From Nitrosomonas aestuarii (GTDB lineage Bacteria > Pseudomonadota > Gammaproteobacteria > Burkholderiales > Nitrosomonadaceae): a DNA stretch of 64,000 nucleotides. The stretch covers positions 1 to 64,000 of the forward strand of contig NZ_QAAE01000006.1 in the NCBI RefSeq assembly GCF_003046585.1, given 5' to 3'. The notes beneath the pieces are model-generated. The model was not told the DNA's origin and did not search any database. It was given only the letters and a program-made list of their open reading frames with translations. A program made the position numbers and the translations under genes. Position 1 is the first letter of the stretch; each line of letters opens with the position of its first letter. This document shows positions 27,642 to 36,084 of this stretch, piece after piece.

Positions 27642-29408
27642 TTACTGCTTCAAGCGTTTAATCGTTTCCAGCAGTATTTCGTTGTTCGGATCTTTTTCCA
27701 GCGCGGATCGCCAGACATCTTCAGCATCTTTGTGCGCACCCTGAACCCAGAGTACCTCGCCCAGATGTGCCGCAATTTCAGAGTCCTGACTGATTGAAAA
27801 TGCACGGCTCAAATAATTCAAGCCATCGGTGATATTGCCCATACGGTAATAAACCCAGCCCAGACTATCCATGATATATGGATCATCCGGAGAAAGCTCG
27901 ACCGCTTTTTTAATCAGTCTCAGTGCTTCTGGCAAACGCTTGCCACGCTCTGCATAACTATAGCCCAATGCGTTGTATGCATGCGCATTATCCGGTTTAA
28001 GTTCGATTAATTTTAGCAAATCCGTCTCAAGAATTTCGAATTTACCGATCTTATCCGCAGCCAGTGCACGATCATATAGCAGCTCGGGGTAGTCTGGGAG
28101 TTTTTCCAGTCCCTTATCGAGAATCCTGAATACTTCCTGATGTGACCCGGCCCGTCGCAGAATCTGCGCCTCCGCCAGAATAAGATGTGCAGTCTGCTGA
28201 TCGTCTACAGCCGGTAACTGCTGAATATGCAAGCGCGCATCACCCAGCTGCCCTTTTTGTGCAAGCAAGTCGGCGTAGCGAATCTGAGCCGGCAGATAAC
28301 GCCCGCCTCTTTGTACCTGGCGATAAGATTCCATTGCCAGGTCTGTCTGTTGCATTTCTTCATAAACCCGGGCCAGATGAAAATGAATTGCGCTGGCATC
28401 CTGATACCCTAATGCAAGCGCTTTTTTCAAACTACGCTCAGTCATGTCAAAATCATACAATTCAGTTGAAATCAGGCCTATCGCCACCATTATTTCAGCA
28501 TCTTCCTGATTATTATCGAACAAAATCTGCAGTTGCTCGCGCGCGGAATCCTTTTCATTCAATTCAACCAGGAGCCTGGTATAGACAATACGCACCTCAT
28601 TCGTTTCAGGATATTTTGTTAGATAATCACGATAAAAATGCATCGCATCCGAATTAGACCGACGCTGTAGCATTCTTCCGTTCTGCACAGCAGCAACATC
28701 CCAACCCGGACGCAGGGTCAGCGCCTGTTCCATTTCGGCAAGCGCAGTGTCATATTCTCCAGAGAACCAGGCAGCCTGGGATATCGCAAAATGCACCTCG
28801 GGAAATTTGGGGTACGGCACCGCCAGTTTCTGTATCAATCGCAATGTTTCCGCTTTGCTGGAATTGCGTGATAACAATTGATTCAGTTGCATGAATGCAT
28901 TACCGACATTTTCCTCGTCGGAAGCCAGTAATTTTTCCAGATGCGGAAAAGCTGCATCGAGTTTACCGAGATTGACCAGCATTGCAGCCAGTGTCTGACG
29001 TGCATCGAGCGAATCCGGATCAAGCTCAACCCACAAAGAAGCTGCCCTTTCCGCAGCAAAAGGATGACGTGCATGCAAAGCAACTTCACTGGCACGCTTG
29101 GCGATACGCGGATCACGTGTCGTCTCAGCCAATTTGAGATAACGGCTGACAGCAATATCAAGATTGCCGCGCTGCAACGCCGTCTCACCCAATAAAAAAT
29201 CAAATAATATAGGCGCCGTCAATGCCTGTTTCGGCAACCTGGACGTATCTATTTCTTCGTCATCGCCTTTATCAACGACTTCCCTGGATTCATCTATTTT
29301 CGAAGATTCGATGGATTTTTCTGATTTGTCACCACCTTCTTGAATGGGAAACTGTACACATGCGGTAAGGCCGAATGTCAATAGAAGCGCAAGAATTTTA
29401 GGTTTCAT
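27642..29408 (-). CDS. TPR-repeat lipoprotein
   Basis: 588 residues from the preferred ATG at 29408, which gives a clean lipoprotein signal with lipobox LTAC (C17) and a GGA-type RBS. A longer start at 29432 adds eight residues. After an acidic linker (DKGDDEEIDTS), about twelve tetratricopeptide repeats fill the rest. Typical ones are YNALGYSYAERGKRLPEALR and ASIHFHLARVYEEMQQTDLA, and the final one has MDSLGWVYYRMGNI. Such outer-membrane-anchored TPR proteins act as scaffolds in envelope or polysaccharide assembly; the partner here is unknown. It is convergent with nnrD/nnrE, and its own promoter region is the gene-free 29433-29783. Confidence 0.85.
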   Translation of the reverse strand: MKPKILALLLTFGLTACVQFPIQEGGDKSEKSIESSKIDESREVVDKGDDEEIDTSRLPKQALTAPILFDFLLGETALQRGNLDIAVSRYLKLAETTRDPRIAKRASEVALHARHPFAAERAASLWVELDPDSLDARQTLAAMLVNLGKLDAAFPHLEKLLASDEENVGNAFMQLNQLLSRNSSKAETLRLIQKLAVPYPKFPEVHFAISQAAWFSGEYDTALAEMEQALTLRPGWDVAAVQNGRMLQRRSNSDAMHFYRDYLTKYPETNEVRIVYTRLLVELNEKDSAREQLQILFDNNQEDAEIMVAIGLISTELYDFDMTERSLKKALALGYQDASAIHFHLARVYEEMQQTDLAMESYRQVQRGGRYLPAQIRYADLLAQKGQLGDARLHIQQLPAVDDQQTAHLILAEAQILRRAGSHQEVFRILDKGLEKLPDYPELLYDRALAADKIGKFEILETDLLKLIELKPDNAHAYNALGYSYAERGKRLPEALRLIKKAVELSPDDPYIMDSLGWVYYRMGNITDGLNYLSRAFSISQDSEIAAHLGEVLWVQGAHKDAEDVWRSALEKDPNNEILLETIKRLKQ

Positions 29409-29432
29409 GAAAAATCCAGAGATAAAAGTCAA

Positions 29433-29783
29433 ACAAATAATAAAGCCAATGTATATGAATAGATAGTTAGCTATTTCCTATTAGCAGGCTGATGAAAGGC
29501 CCGATGATGTAATCATTGATGCCTTCTGGTTTTTATTGACTCTATTTTACTTTTATACACTTATAAAGCGAAACAAATTATTTTCTCGTTTTAGTTATAT
29601 CAAACCAGACACACTAAAAAACGGAACAACAAATCAGTCATATCAATTATATAGATGAAACCATATCATACCTGCATAATGAAGCAAAAACCGCATATCA
29701 GCCCGTTAATATATATTTCAACCAATGAGAACACTATTATTTTATTAAAGTTCACCAATGACTGATGCAATCAAGAACGCCCG
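29433..29783. other. AT-rich gene-free region
   Basis: 350 nt between the M1-M28 gene (minus) and the TPR gene (minus), probably with the TPR promoter. No clear terminator, repeat or small ORF was recognised. Confidence 0.4.
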
Positions 29784-32700
29784 TTATCGCGTACCCAATA
29801 TTACCTCAATCCGATGCATTTGCCCTGCGCGTTGATAATGCAGTTCAACTTTCTGTTTTCCCTCAAGCGTTTTCAGGACATCAGAATAAGACGCCAGATC
29901 ACTGATCGGCTTGCCAGCGAGCCGGAGCAAAATATCGCCTGTTTCTAGCTGCGCGTGTTGCGCAGCCGAATCGGGTATAACGCTATCAACACGCACGCCC
30001 GCACCCCGATAGGCAAAATCGGGCACAGTGCCTAGACGAGCACGGCGTCTGTTTTTCTGATTGCTGCCGGGTTGCGTGGATACAGCCTGCGCGCTGCCTG
30101 ATTGCAACGTCACGGTCAGCGGCTCCTTGCGACTGGCAAGATACTCGGCAGCCTCCTTGAGAATGGCCGCCACCTTGACAAGACCAGCGGCATCGATTTT
30201 ATCGATGGTATCACCGGGCGCATGATAATCTTCATGTGCGCTGGCGAAAAACTGTACTGCCGGAATACCAGCCTCGATGAAAGCTGCCTGATCGCTGGAA
30301 CCGAAATCATCCTGTACGGCATTAACCGGGATCCCTGTCACAAACCCCGCCCCGCGAAACACATGCACAAATTCACGGGCGCTGCCGGCACCCAGTAACG
30401 TAACAGGATTTTCACCCAAACGACCTACGGTATCCAGATTAAGCATGGCGGTTATTTCTCCTGCAGGATAGTTTTTTTCGTTTCTGATATAGTATCTTGA
30501 TCCGAGCAAACCGGATTCTTCACCGGTAAAAGCAACAAAAACAATGCTGCGCTCAGGTTGCCATTTTGACGCCACCTGCCGTGCCAGTTCCAGCATAACC
30601 GCCACACCGCTGGCATTATCATCCGCACCGTAATGAATTTTCCCCTGATTACCCGTACGCACATCCGGCCAACCCATGCCCAGATGATCATAATGCGCGC
30701 CGACTACCAGACTTTCAGCTGCCAGTTGCGGATTGTTTCCGGGCAAAATGCCGACCACATTGCGCAACGTAATATTGCCCTTGGGTGGGCCTACATCCTG
30801 CTGCCAGGTCTGAAAATAGCCGCCGTCATCACCTCCAGGCTGCAGACCGGCCTGCTCAAATTGCTTCGCAATATAGTCTGCCGCTTCATTCAGTTCCGTA
30901 CTGCCCAACTCACGCCCTTTGAATGCTTCACTGGCCAGATGCGCGATATCAGCCATCATGCGGCTTTCAGAAAATACGGGGGGTAATTGCGCCAATGCCT
31001 CACGTTGTTTCAGTGAACCGGCATACGATGCATCGAACGACCCGCTATCCTGTTCACCCTCCAGTCGCACAATCTGCGATAAGGGCGATTGGGTAACTGG
31101 CCATTGCCCTTTGTGGATATTCACCAGTTCTTCATTCTGAAACGCCAGATAACTGTATTTGCGATAATGCGGCAGCTTTCGGGTCAGCTCCCTAATTGCC
31201 TGCGGACTGTGTCCCGCAACCCACAACAGCGTCTCATCTGGATTAACCGGTTGTCTTGCGGTCAATACGATGGAATGCACATCGCCTGCAAATATTTGAT
31301 CATTCAGCATTAATCGTTGCTGCTCAAACGCCGCGCCATGCTCCGACGATGCTTCCACAACAGTTGCGGCAAACCGGTTCTGCCAGCCCAGGATCCAGAC
31401 CGTACGATTCACTGGCAAATCATTCAACTGATTATCCCTTTTCACTTCAAACTGGCCCGGTTGCGTTCTTTGCCAGTTTTCGACAAGCTGCTCATAGGCC
31501 TGCAGCATGTCTCCATCACCTGCTGCAGGCAGGATCAGCAGGGGTTTTTCCGCACCAAATCCCTGCGATAAAGCCGATGGTATTTCGCGGCTGTCCAGTC
31601 GCCGGAAAATATCGAATTGCGGATCAATTTCCACGCGCACTGGGCGCGCTTTAAGGTCTAATACAATCGTGTGCGTACGTCCGGTCATTGTGACTTGTGT
31701 CTGATGCGCCTGCGCCTCACCCTGCAGATGCACAGCGACCGGCACCTGCAATTGATACACAGCGCTGTCCTGCGCCTGTTTGAGCACAGCTTTAAGTTGA
31801 TAGCCCTGCGGTGTTTTTTCAGCGGTTGCTGCCTGCAGAACTAAATCAGGCGCACCGGTACGTTGCACCCATTGCGCAAAGAAACTGGAAAAATCACGTT
31901 CGGTGATCTGGTTAAATATTGCCTGCAGATCGTCAAAACCAGCCTGTTTAAATTTGAACTGTCTGTAGAATCGACTCAGTGCACGAACAAAATCCGCATC
32001 ACCCACTTCCTGGCGCAACATGTGAAAAAACATCATGGTCTTACCGTAACCCACCGCTTCCGAACTGGAACTGTGGCGTGAAACAAAACGCGCAATCGGA
32101 AAATCTTTTTCCTTGCCGACAAAGTCGACATATTTCTGTAATACATCACGTCGGTATTCTTCGCCCTTTCCTCTTTGTTCGTTGACCAGATGATCGGCCA
32201 GATACGCCGTCAGCCCCTCCGCCCAGTTGCCTTTGCCATAATCGACAAACACACCGTTGCCCCAGTAGTTATGCAAAATCTCATGCGGATACGAAGAATG
32301 CAGAATAAACGGAAAGCGAATGACTTTCGGACCTAGCAAGGTAAACGAAGGCATGCCGTAACCGGTTTCCCAGAAGTTCTCGATCAGCGCGAACTTGGAA
32401 TATGGATAAGGCCCGATCAGCTTGTTATACATACCAATATACTGCGCAGTGGTATCAAGATACTTCTGCGCCAGCGTCGCATCGTCTTCACGCAGGTAGA
32501 CGAACGCTTTAACCGCACCGGTTGATTGCACGTAGCGATGGTAGCGGCCTGCAACCAGATAAATATCATCCTGTGGATTGGATTCCTCCCAGACAATTAC
32601 GTTGCCCGACGCATCCCCTTGTGTGCTGATCAGTTCGCCTTGGCTGACTGCGTCCCAGCCAGCAGGCATGCGGACATGCATGCGAAACGACACCATTGGT

Positions 32701-33191
32701 TCAGCAAACTGCGGATACCAGGCACTCGAATTGGCCAGAAAAACACCCTCGGATGAAATCACACCCGGCGAATAACTGAAGCTGCGCGCATATTCCTGCC
32801 CTGCCCCCTGCACCGCGTGATTGATAGTACCGCTGTAATGCAACGTAACCGATTGAGCCTGCACGTCCGGCATCAATGTATAGTGTTTCAAAGGAACAGG
32901 CGCACCCCTGAGCCGCCCTGTCTGTGCAATTGATACACGACCGCCTTCCACCGTATCGATGGTCAAATGCGCATGCAGGCTGAAATGCAACTCGGCTGTG
33001 GCATCCTCATTCAAATAGCGCACGGGTATGCGAATCTGATCTTTAACCTTGATTCCTGAATTCTCTGGTGATATGGATACTTCCATCTGGTGATGGAATA
33101 TTTCGTTGCTGCCAAGTACAGACAGACTGTAAAATAGGCAAGTGAAAATAAAAATAGTTATCAGTTTTGTTTTTGTATGTCGTGCATTCAT
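29784..33191 (-). CDS. Exported M1-M28-PDZ mosaic peptidase
   Basis: 1135 residues, three modules. After a signal peptide (about 8-27) comes an M1-type part with HEILH at 303-307 and E325 in NWAEGL, a GYGMPS segment and the same HExxH-x17-E spacing as the 675-residue paralogue. At about 790-1000 is an M28 aminopeptidase domain with zinc ligands in VGAHYDHLG, the [17 protein letters not shown] segment, [14 protein letters not shown], the NLDTVGR motif and [14 protein letters not shown] domain closes the chain at about 1050-1135 ([20 protein letters not shown]). Both active sites look complete, so one secreted chain could carry two aminopeptidases. The fusion looks real: a single uninterrupted frame. 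It is divergent from the HNH-nuclease gene. Confidence 0.88.
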   Translation of the reverse strand: MNARHTKTKLITIFIFTCLFYSLSVLGSNEIFHHQMEVSISPENSGIKVKDQIRIPVRYLNEDATAELHFSLHAHLTIDTVEGGRVSIAQTGRLRGAPVPLKHYTLMPDVQAQSVTLHYSGTINHAVQGAGQEYARSFSYSPGVISSEGVFLANSSAWYPQFAEPMVSFRMHVRMPAGWDAVSQGELISTQGDASGNVIVWEESNPQDDIYLVAGRYHRYVQSTGAVKAFVYLREDDATLAQKYLDTTAQYIGMYNKLIGPYPYSKFALIENFWETGYGMPSFTLLGPKVIRFPFILHSSYPHEILHNYWGNGVFVDYGKGNWAEGLTAYLADHLVNEQRGKGEEYRRDVLQKYVDFVGKEKDFPIARFVSRHSSSSEAVGYGKTMMFFHMLRQEVGDADFVRALSRFYRQFKFKQAGFDDLQAIFNQITERDFSSFFAQWVQRTGAPDLVLQAATAEKTPQGYQLKAVLKQAQDSAVYQLQVPVAVHLQGEAQAHQTQVTMTGRTHTIVLDLKARPVRVEIDPQFDIFRRLDSREIPSALSQGFGAEKPLLILPAAGDGDMLQAYEQLVENWQRTQPGQFEVKRDNQLNDLPVNRTVWILGWQNRFAATVVEASSEHGAAFEQQRLMLNDQIFAGDVHSIVLTARQPVNPDETLLWVAGHSPQAIRELTRKLPHYRKYSYLAFQNEELVNIHKGQWPVTQSPLSQIVRLEGEQDSGSFDASYAGSLKQREALAQLPPVFSESRMMADIAHLASEAFKGRELGSTELNEAADYIAKQFEQAGLQPGGDDGGYFQTWQQDVGPPKGNITLRNVVGILPGNNPQLAAESLVVGAHYDHLGMGWPDVRTGNQGKIHYGADDNASGVAVMLELARQVASKWQPERSIVFVAFTGEESGLLGSRYYIRNEKNYPAGEITAMLNLDTVGRLGENPVTLLGAGSAREFVHVFRGAGFVTGIPVNAVQDDFGSSDQAAFIEAGIPAVQFFASAHEDYHAPGDTIDKIDAAGLVKVAAILKEAAEYLASRKEPLTVTLQSGSAQAVSTQPGSNQKNRRRARLGTVPDFAYRGAGVRVDSVIPDSAAQHAQLETGDILLRLAGKPISDLASYSDVLKTLEGKQKVELHYQRAGQMHRIEVILGTR

Positions 33192-33392
33192 TTTTCAAAG
33201 GTATGCGAGGCGTTATTCAAATCAGAGATAACCGCTGCGTGGCATCATCGAGCGTTATGAATTGTGATAGGGTACAGCGCAACTATGTAAAGAATACCGC
33301 ATGTGACGCTCCAAATCCAATCACTTGAACAGATAATACACCGTTAACAATGTTTCATCGTGCCTGATAACCTGCAATACATACCGACCCCG

Positions 33393-33980
33393 ATGCAACG
33401 CATGATACTTGTCATCTTTCTCGTATTCATTGCATTGTCAGGCTGCCAGCAACTCAGCAAGCAGGCGCGCCCGATCGACAGTATTCCATCGACCGATACA
33501 CCTTATCAACGCAAAGACTGGCCGCACTGGATCGATGCAGACAAGGACTGTCAGAACACTCGGCAGGAAATGCTTATCGCAAACAGCAAAACCCCGGTCA
33601 AATTTAAAAATGCCAAACGCTGCACCGTTAAAACCGGTCTGTGGATCGGTCCTTATACCGGCAGAAAATTCACCCGGGCTTCGGATGTCGACATCGACCA
33701 TATCGTTCCACTTGCTCACGCACACCGCCATGGGGCAGACAAGTGGACCAGGACACAGCGCCGCACCTTCGCCAATGATTTTGAAAACCTGCTGGTGGTT
33801 GATGACGCCACCAATCAGGCCAAATCAGACAAGGCTCCGCATCAATGGCTGCCGCCAAATAAAGATTTCTGGTGCGAGTATGGCCAGCGCTGGCAGCGCA
33901 TCAAGGACAAATACCGGTTGATCTACAATAAGCAAGAAAAAATGGCTTTAAAATTGTTGGCTGAGACCTGTTTTCGATAA
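33393..33980 (+). CDS. Exported HNH-type (DUF1524-like) nuclease lipoprotein
   Basis: 195 residues from the ATG at 33393, which starts a lipoprotein signal (MILVIFLVFIALSGC, lipobox LSGC). A GTG at 33360 would add 11 residues. The catalytic region has DVDIDHIVPLAHAH, the beta-beta-alpha-metal His motif, and FANDFENLLVVDDATNQAK with the Asn residues of HNH/DUF1524 secreted nucleases. KGDKAPHQW-type sequence follows (SDKAPHQWLPP). Paired cysteines may form disulfides. Its role may be extracellular DNA degradation for nutrients or competitor DNA. No immunity gene is evident, which is normal for exported nucleases. It is divergent from the M1-M28 gene. Confidence 0.82.
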   Translation: MQRMILVIFLVFIALSGCQQLSKQARPIDSIPSTDTPYQRKDWPHWIDADKDCQNTRQEMLIANSKTPVKFKNAKRCTVKTGLWIGPYTGRKFTRASDVDIDHIVPLAHAHRHGADKWTRTQRRTFANDFENLLVVDDATNQAKSDKAPHQWLPPNKDFWCEYGQRWQRIKDKYRLIYNKQEKMALKLLAETCFR

Positions 33981-34006
33981 TATGATTTGGGTGTGTGGCA
34001 CTTTGC

Positions 34007-34615
34007 TTATCTACGCCAGATCGTTTTTTGGCGCCTATTAAAACTGAACACCATTATTCCCAAACCCAGAAGCGCCAGCGGAGAAGGTTCGGGAACAGTA
34101 ACAACCTGCGTAAGAAAACCGCGAATTTCTCCCCCTGACGCAAACGTAGTGTGGATATTGAAATAAGACTTATGAAGTGACATGCCAGCGTACAAGAACT
34201 GCTGTGCTCCCGTTATTCCGCCATGAGTTGTGATAAAAGTTGAGTTAAATGATGAACTCAGAGTCATATCCAGAATATTATCGTAAGTGCCTGCTGTTAC
34301 CGCTAACGGAAAACCTGCAAAACTCGGGGTAGTCGTGGCTACACCAACAACTCCCGTCAATGGATCAGCAGTGCAGCAGTGTATGTGCGCAGCGGTTGTC
34401 GTGCCAATCAAATTGGAAAAACTCGCCTGAATGTGCATCGTGTTGGCGACATCGTCGATAGTAACTGTAACAAAACCAGACCCTGGAGACACAATTGGCG
34501 GGGATTCACTGGCTCCATTCAATACCGCTGAGTAGGTCATAATACCCGCATTAGCAAGTGGTATGGTAACCAGTATGCATGTAATAATGACCGCAAAAAT
34601 GCCTGAACGCTTCAT
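34007..34615 (-). CDS. CHRD-domain PEP-CTERM protein
   Basis: 202 residues from the ATG at 34615, chosen because GGAG lies seven bases upstream and a signal peptide (MKRSGIFAVIITCILVTIPLANA) begins there. A longer frame to 34708 would overlap the promoter. The CHRD domain spans about 27-165, with YSAVLNGASESPP, the GSGFVTVTID segment, AAHIHC and a GGEIRGFL end. The C-terminal PEP-CTERM signal is VPEPSPLALLGLGIMVF then RRQ. Exosortase substrate, probably surface or matrix located. A weaker sigma-54 site lies about 95 nt upstream, paralleling the PEP-CTERM gene at 16.4 kb. CHRD proteins have no defined enzyme activity. Confidence 0.87.
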   Translation of the reverse strand: MKRSGIFAVIITCILVTIPLANAGIMTYSAVLNGASESPPIVSPGSGFVTVTIDDVANTMHIQASFSNLIGTTTAAHIHCCTADPLTGVVGVATTTPSFAGFPLAVTAGTYDNILDMTLSSSFNSTFITTHGGITGAQQFLYAGMSLHKSYFNIHTTFASGGEIRGFLTQVVTVPEPSPLALLGLGIMVFSFNRRQKTIWRR

Positions 34616-34709
34616 GATAATCTCCGATGAATGATTGAAACCGCTCTGTACAGTCAGATCATTACTACTTCTGCCTGAGTTCTGATAAAGAACCATATTA
34701 AATTTCAAG

Positions 34710-34724
34710 CATTAATCATGCCAC
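34710..34724 (-). promoter_or_regulatory. Probable sigma-54 promoter of the CHRD PEP-CTERM gene
   Basis: On the minus strand TGGCATGATTAATGC keeps the invariant GG-N10-GC but has one mismatch at each element (TGGCAT for TGGCAC, ATGC for TTGC). The implied leader, about 80 nt to the ATG at 34615, equals that of the other PEP-CTERM gene in this window. Confidence 0.5.
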
Positions 34725-34802
34725 AACATTTATAGTCTGAAAAATCATCATATTAATAAGTACATAAAGATCCGCTTATACCGGAATGTAAAATTTTTCG
34801 AC

Positions 34803-35051
34803 ATGCCGCATAACGAAATCCAATCCAGCAAACAGATATTCATCAGTTACAGCCGCACCGATAACGAAGCGTGCATTGCACTGCGTTTGGCTTTGGAACA
34901 GGCTGGCTGCAGTGTTTTTCGGGACGAAGATGCAGTCGGTATCATGATCGGTGAGTGGGTGCTGAAGTTGAAGTCGCGCTTGTCCGCAACCTGTCACCAC
35001 AGGATGATCGTCCCCCATCGAATAGCGGTTCGCTGGCGCGCTGAACACTGA
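34803..35051 (+). pseudogene. Truncated TIR-domain gene
   Basis: The first 60 or so codons read a good TIR start: KQIFISYSRTDNEACIALRL, then LEQAGCSVFRDEDAVG and GEWVLKLKSRLSA. This corresponds to the first strand, helix and box-2 region. The frame then turns into unrelated sequence and ends at codon 82, without the catalytic-glutamate region or any partner domain. It lies next to a REP pair and RayT. It is probably the remains of another TIR-fusion gene like the one at 36.1-37.3 kb. Confidence 0.65.
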
Positions 35052-35210
35052 AATACCGGGCAGCCGCTCACTGTGCGCCGCAAAGCGGCACCGCGTGCAA
35101 TTTTTTGCTTTCATTCTGTTCAGAGGATTAGCATACTGACCATGCAAATCGCGTTTGCCGTTTTGTGGGGCTCCCTGAGACAAGAATCGTATGCTGCGCT
35201 GGATGGTGTC

Positions 35211-35240
35211 GGTGGATGGCGTTGCACTTATCCACCTTAC
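35211..35240 (-). repeat. REP palindrome copy 1
   Basis: 30-nt REP of the type GYAGGGYGGATAAGCG followed by its hairpin arm CATCCRCC; this copy begins GTAAGG on the minus strand. With copy 2 it forms an inverted pair (BIME-like) just upstream of RayT. Confidence 0.8.
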
Positions 35241-35257
35241 GGAATTAGCTATAAAAA

Positions 35258-35287
35258 GCAGGGTGGATAAGCGAAGCGTCATCCACC
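35258..35287 (+). repeat. REP palindrome copy 2
   Basis: 30-nt REP beginning GCAGGGTGGATAAGCG on the plus strand, ending ATCCACC. It is inverted relative to copy 1 and lies 37 nt before the RayT start codon. Confidence 0.85.
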
Positions 35288-35324
35288 ATAATCATTCACT
35301 ACCTATTAATCTTACGTTCAATCT

Positions 35325-35861
35325 ATGCCTAACTACCGGCGCAACCGCATCCCCGGCGGCACATATTTTTTCACCGTTAATTTACAAGACCGCGCATCTG
35401 ATCTGCTGATTACGCATATCGACGCATTACGAACATCCGTTCTATCCGTCAAACATCGGCATCCATTTCGCATTGATGCGTGGGTGGCGCTGCCCGATCA
35501 TCTGCATTGCATCTGGACACTGCCTGAACATGACGATGATTATTCCAGCCGCTGGCGAGCGATCAAAAAAGCATTCTCAAAATCCATTCCAAAAACCGAA
35601 TACCGTTCACAAACCCATATCAAACGCAATGAACGCGGTATCTGGCAACGGCGGTTCTGGGAACATACCATTGCCGACGATCGCGATTACGCCGCACACA
35701 TGGATTACATTCAGTACAACCCGGTGAAACATGGTTGGGTGGCATCGGTGAAAGAATGGCCGCATTCAACTTTTCATCGGCTGGTTGAGAAAGGCGTTTA
35801 TCCGCTGGACTGGGTGGGTGGTGCTGCGGAAATACCGGACAAGGGTGAGCGGGATGAATGA
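35325..35861 (+). CDS. REP-associated tyrosine transposase (RayT, Y1/HUH family)
   Basis: 178 residues of the IS200/IS605-like Y1 transposase superfamily. The HUH motif is in WVALPDHLHCIW, and the catalytic tyrosine is in MDYIQYNPVKHGW. RayT-typical segments IPGGTYFFTV, the WQRRFWEH block and WPHSTFHR are all present. RayTs nick single-stranded REP sequences next to a GTRG-like tetranucleotide and are thought to spread REPs. This gene is bracketed by REP copies 2 and 3, the standard arrangement, and others lie around the neighbouring TIR genes. The frame is intact, so it may be active. Confidence 0.93.
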   Translation: MPNYRRNRIPGGTYFFTVNLQDRASDLLITHIDALRTSVLSVKHRHPFRIDAWVALPDHLHCIWTLPEHDDDYSSRWRAIKKAFSKSIPKTEYRSQTHIKRNERGIWQRRFWEHTIADDRDYAAHMDYIQYNPVKHGWVASVKEWPHSTFHRLVEKGVYPLDWVGGAAEIPDKGERDE

Positions 35862-35892
35862 TCGGGCATTGGATTGATAAAATGGCGCAATT

Positions 35893-35922
35893 GGTGGATG
35901 GCGCTGCGCTTATCCACCCTAC
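35893..35922 (-). repeat. REP palindrome copy 3
   Basis: 30-nt REP beginning GTAGGGTGGATAAGCG on the minus strand, 31 nt after the RayT stop. It separates RayT from the TIR-lectin gene. GATGGG and CCCATC around 35954-35976 form a further GC-rich hairpin next to it. Confidence 0.85.
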
Positions 35923-36048
35923 AGATCAGCAGGATACATGAATTACACAGATAAGATGGGTTGCTGCGCAGCCCATCCCCCGTCTGTCTCCCGCGCGCTC
36001 CGCCAGCGCGGCTGCCAGCCGGCTGCTGGCCTGCTCCACTGATGATGC

Positions 36049-36065
36049 AATACCCTCCGGGTATT
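36049..36065 (-). other. Hairpin downstream of the variable region
   Basis: AATACCC and GGGTATT form a 7-bp stem with a 3-nt loop, 19 nt past the stop codon of the TIR-lectin gene. Diversity-generating retroelement targets usually carry a short hairpin or cruciform just after the variable repeat that helps homing. A plain terminator is an alternative, but no T-tract follows on the minus strand. Confidence 0.45.
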
Positions 36066-36084
36066 ACACTTGCCTGACCTGAGC

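Noticed and set aside
34776-35282. 168-codon minus-strand ORF over the TIR fragment and REP pair
   Set aside because: Begins inside a REP palindrome and is antisense to a readable TIR start; no protein-like features.
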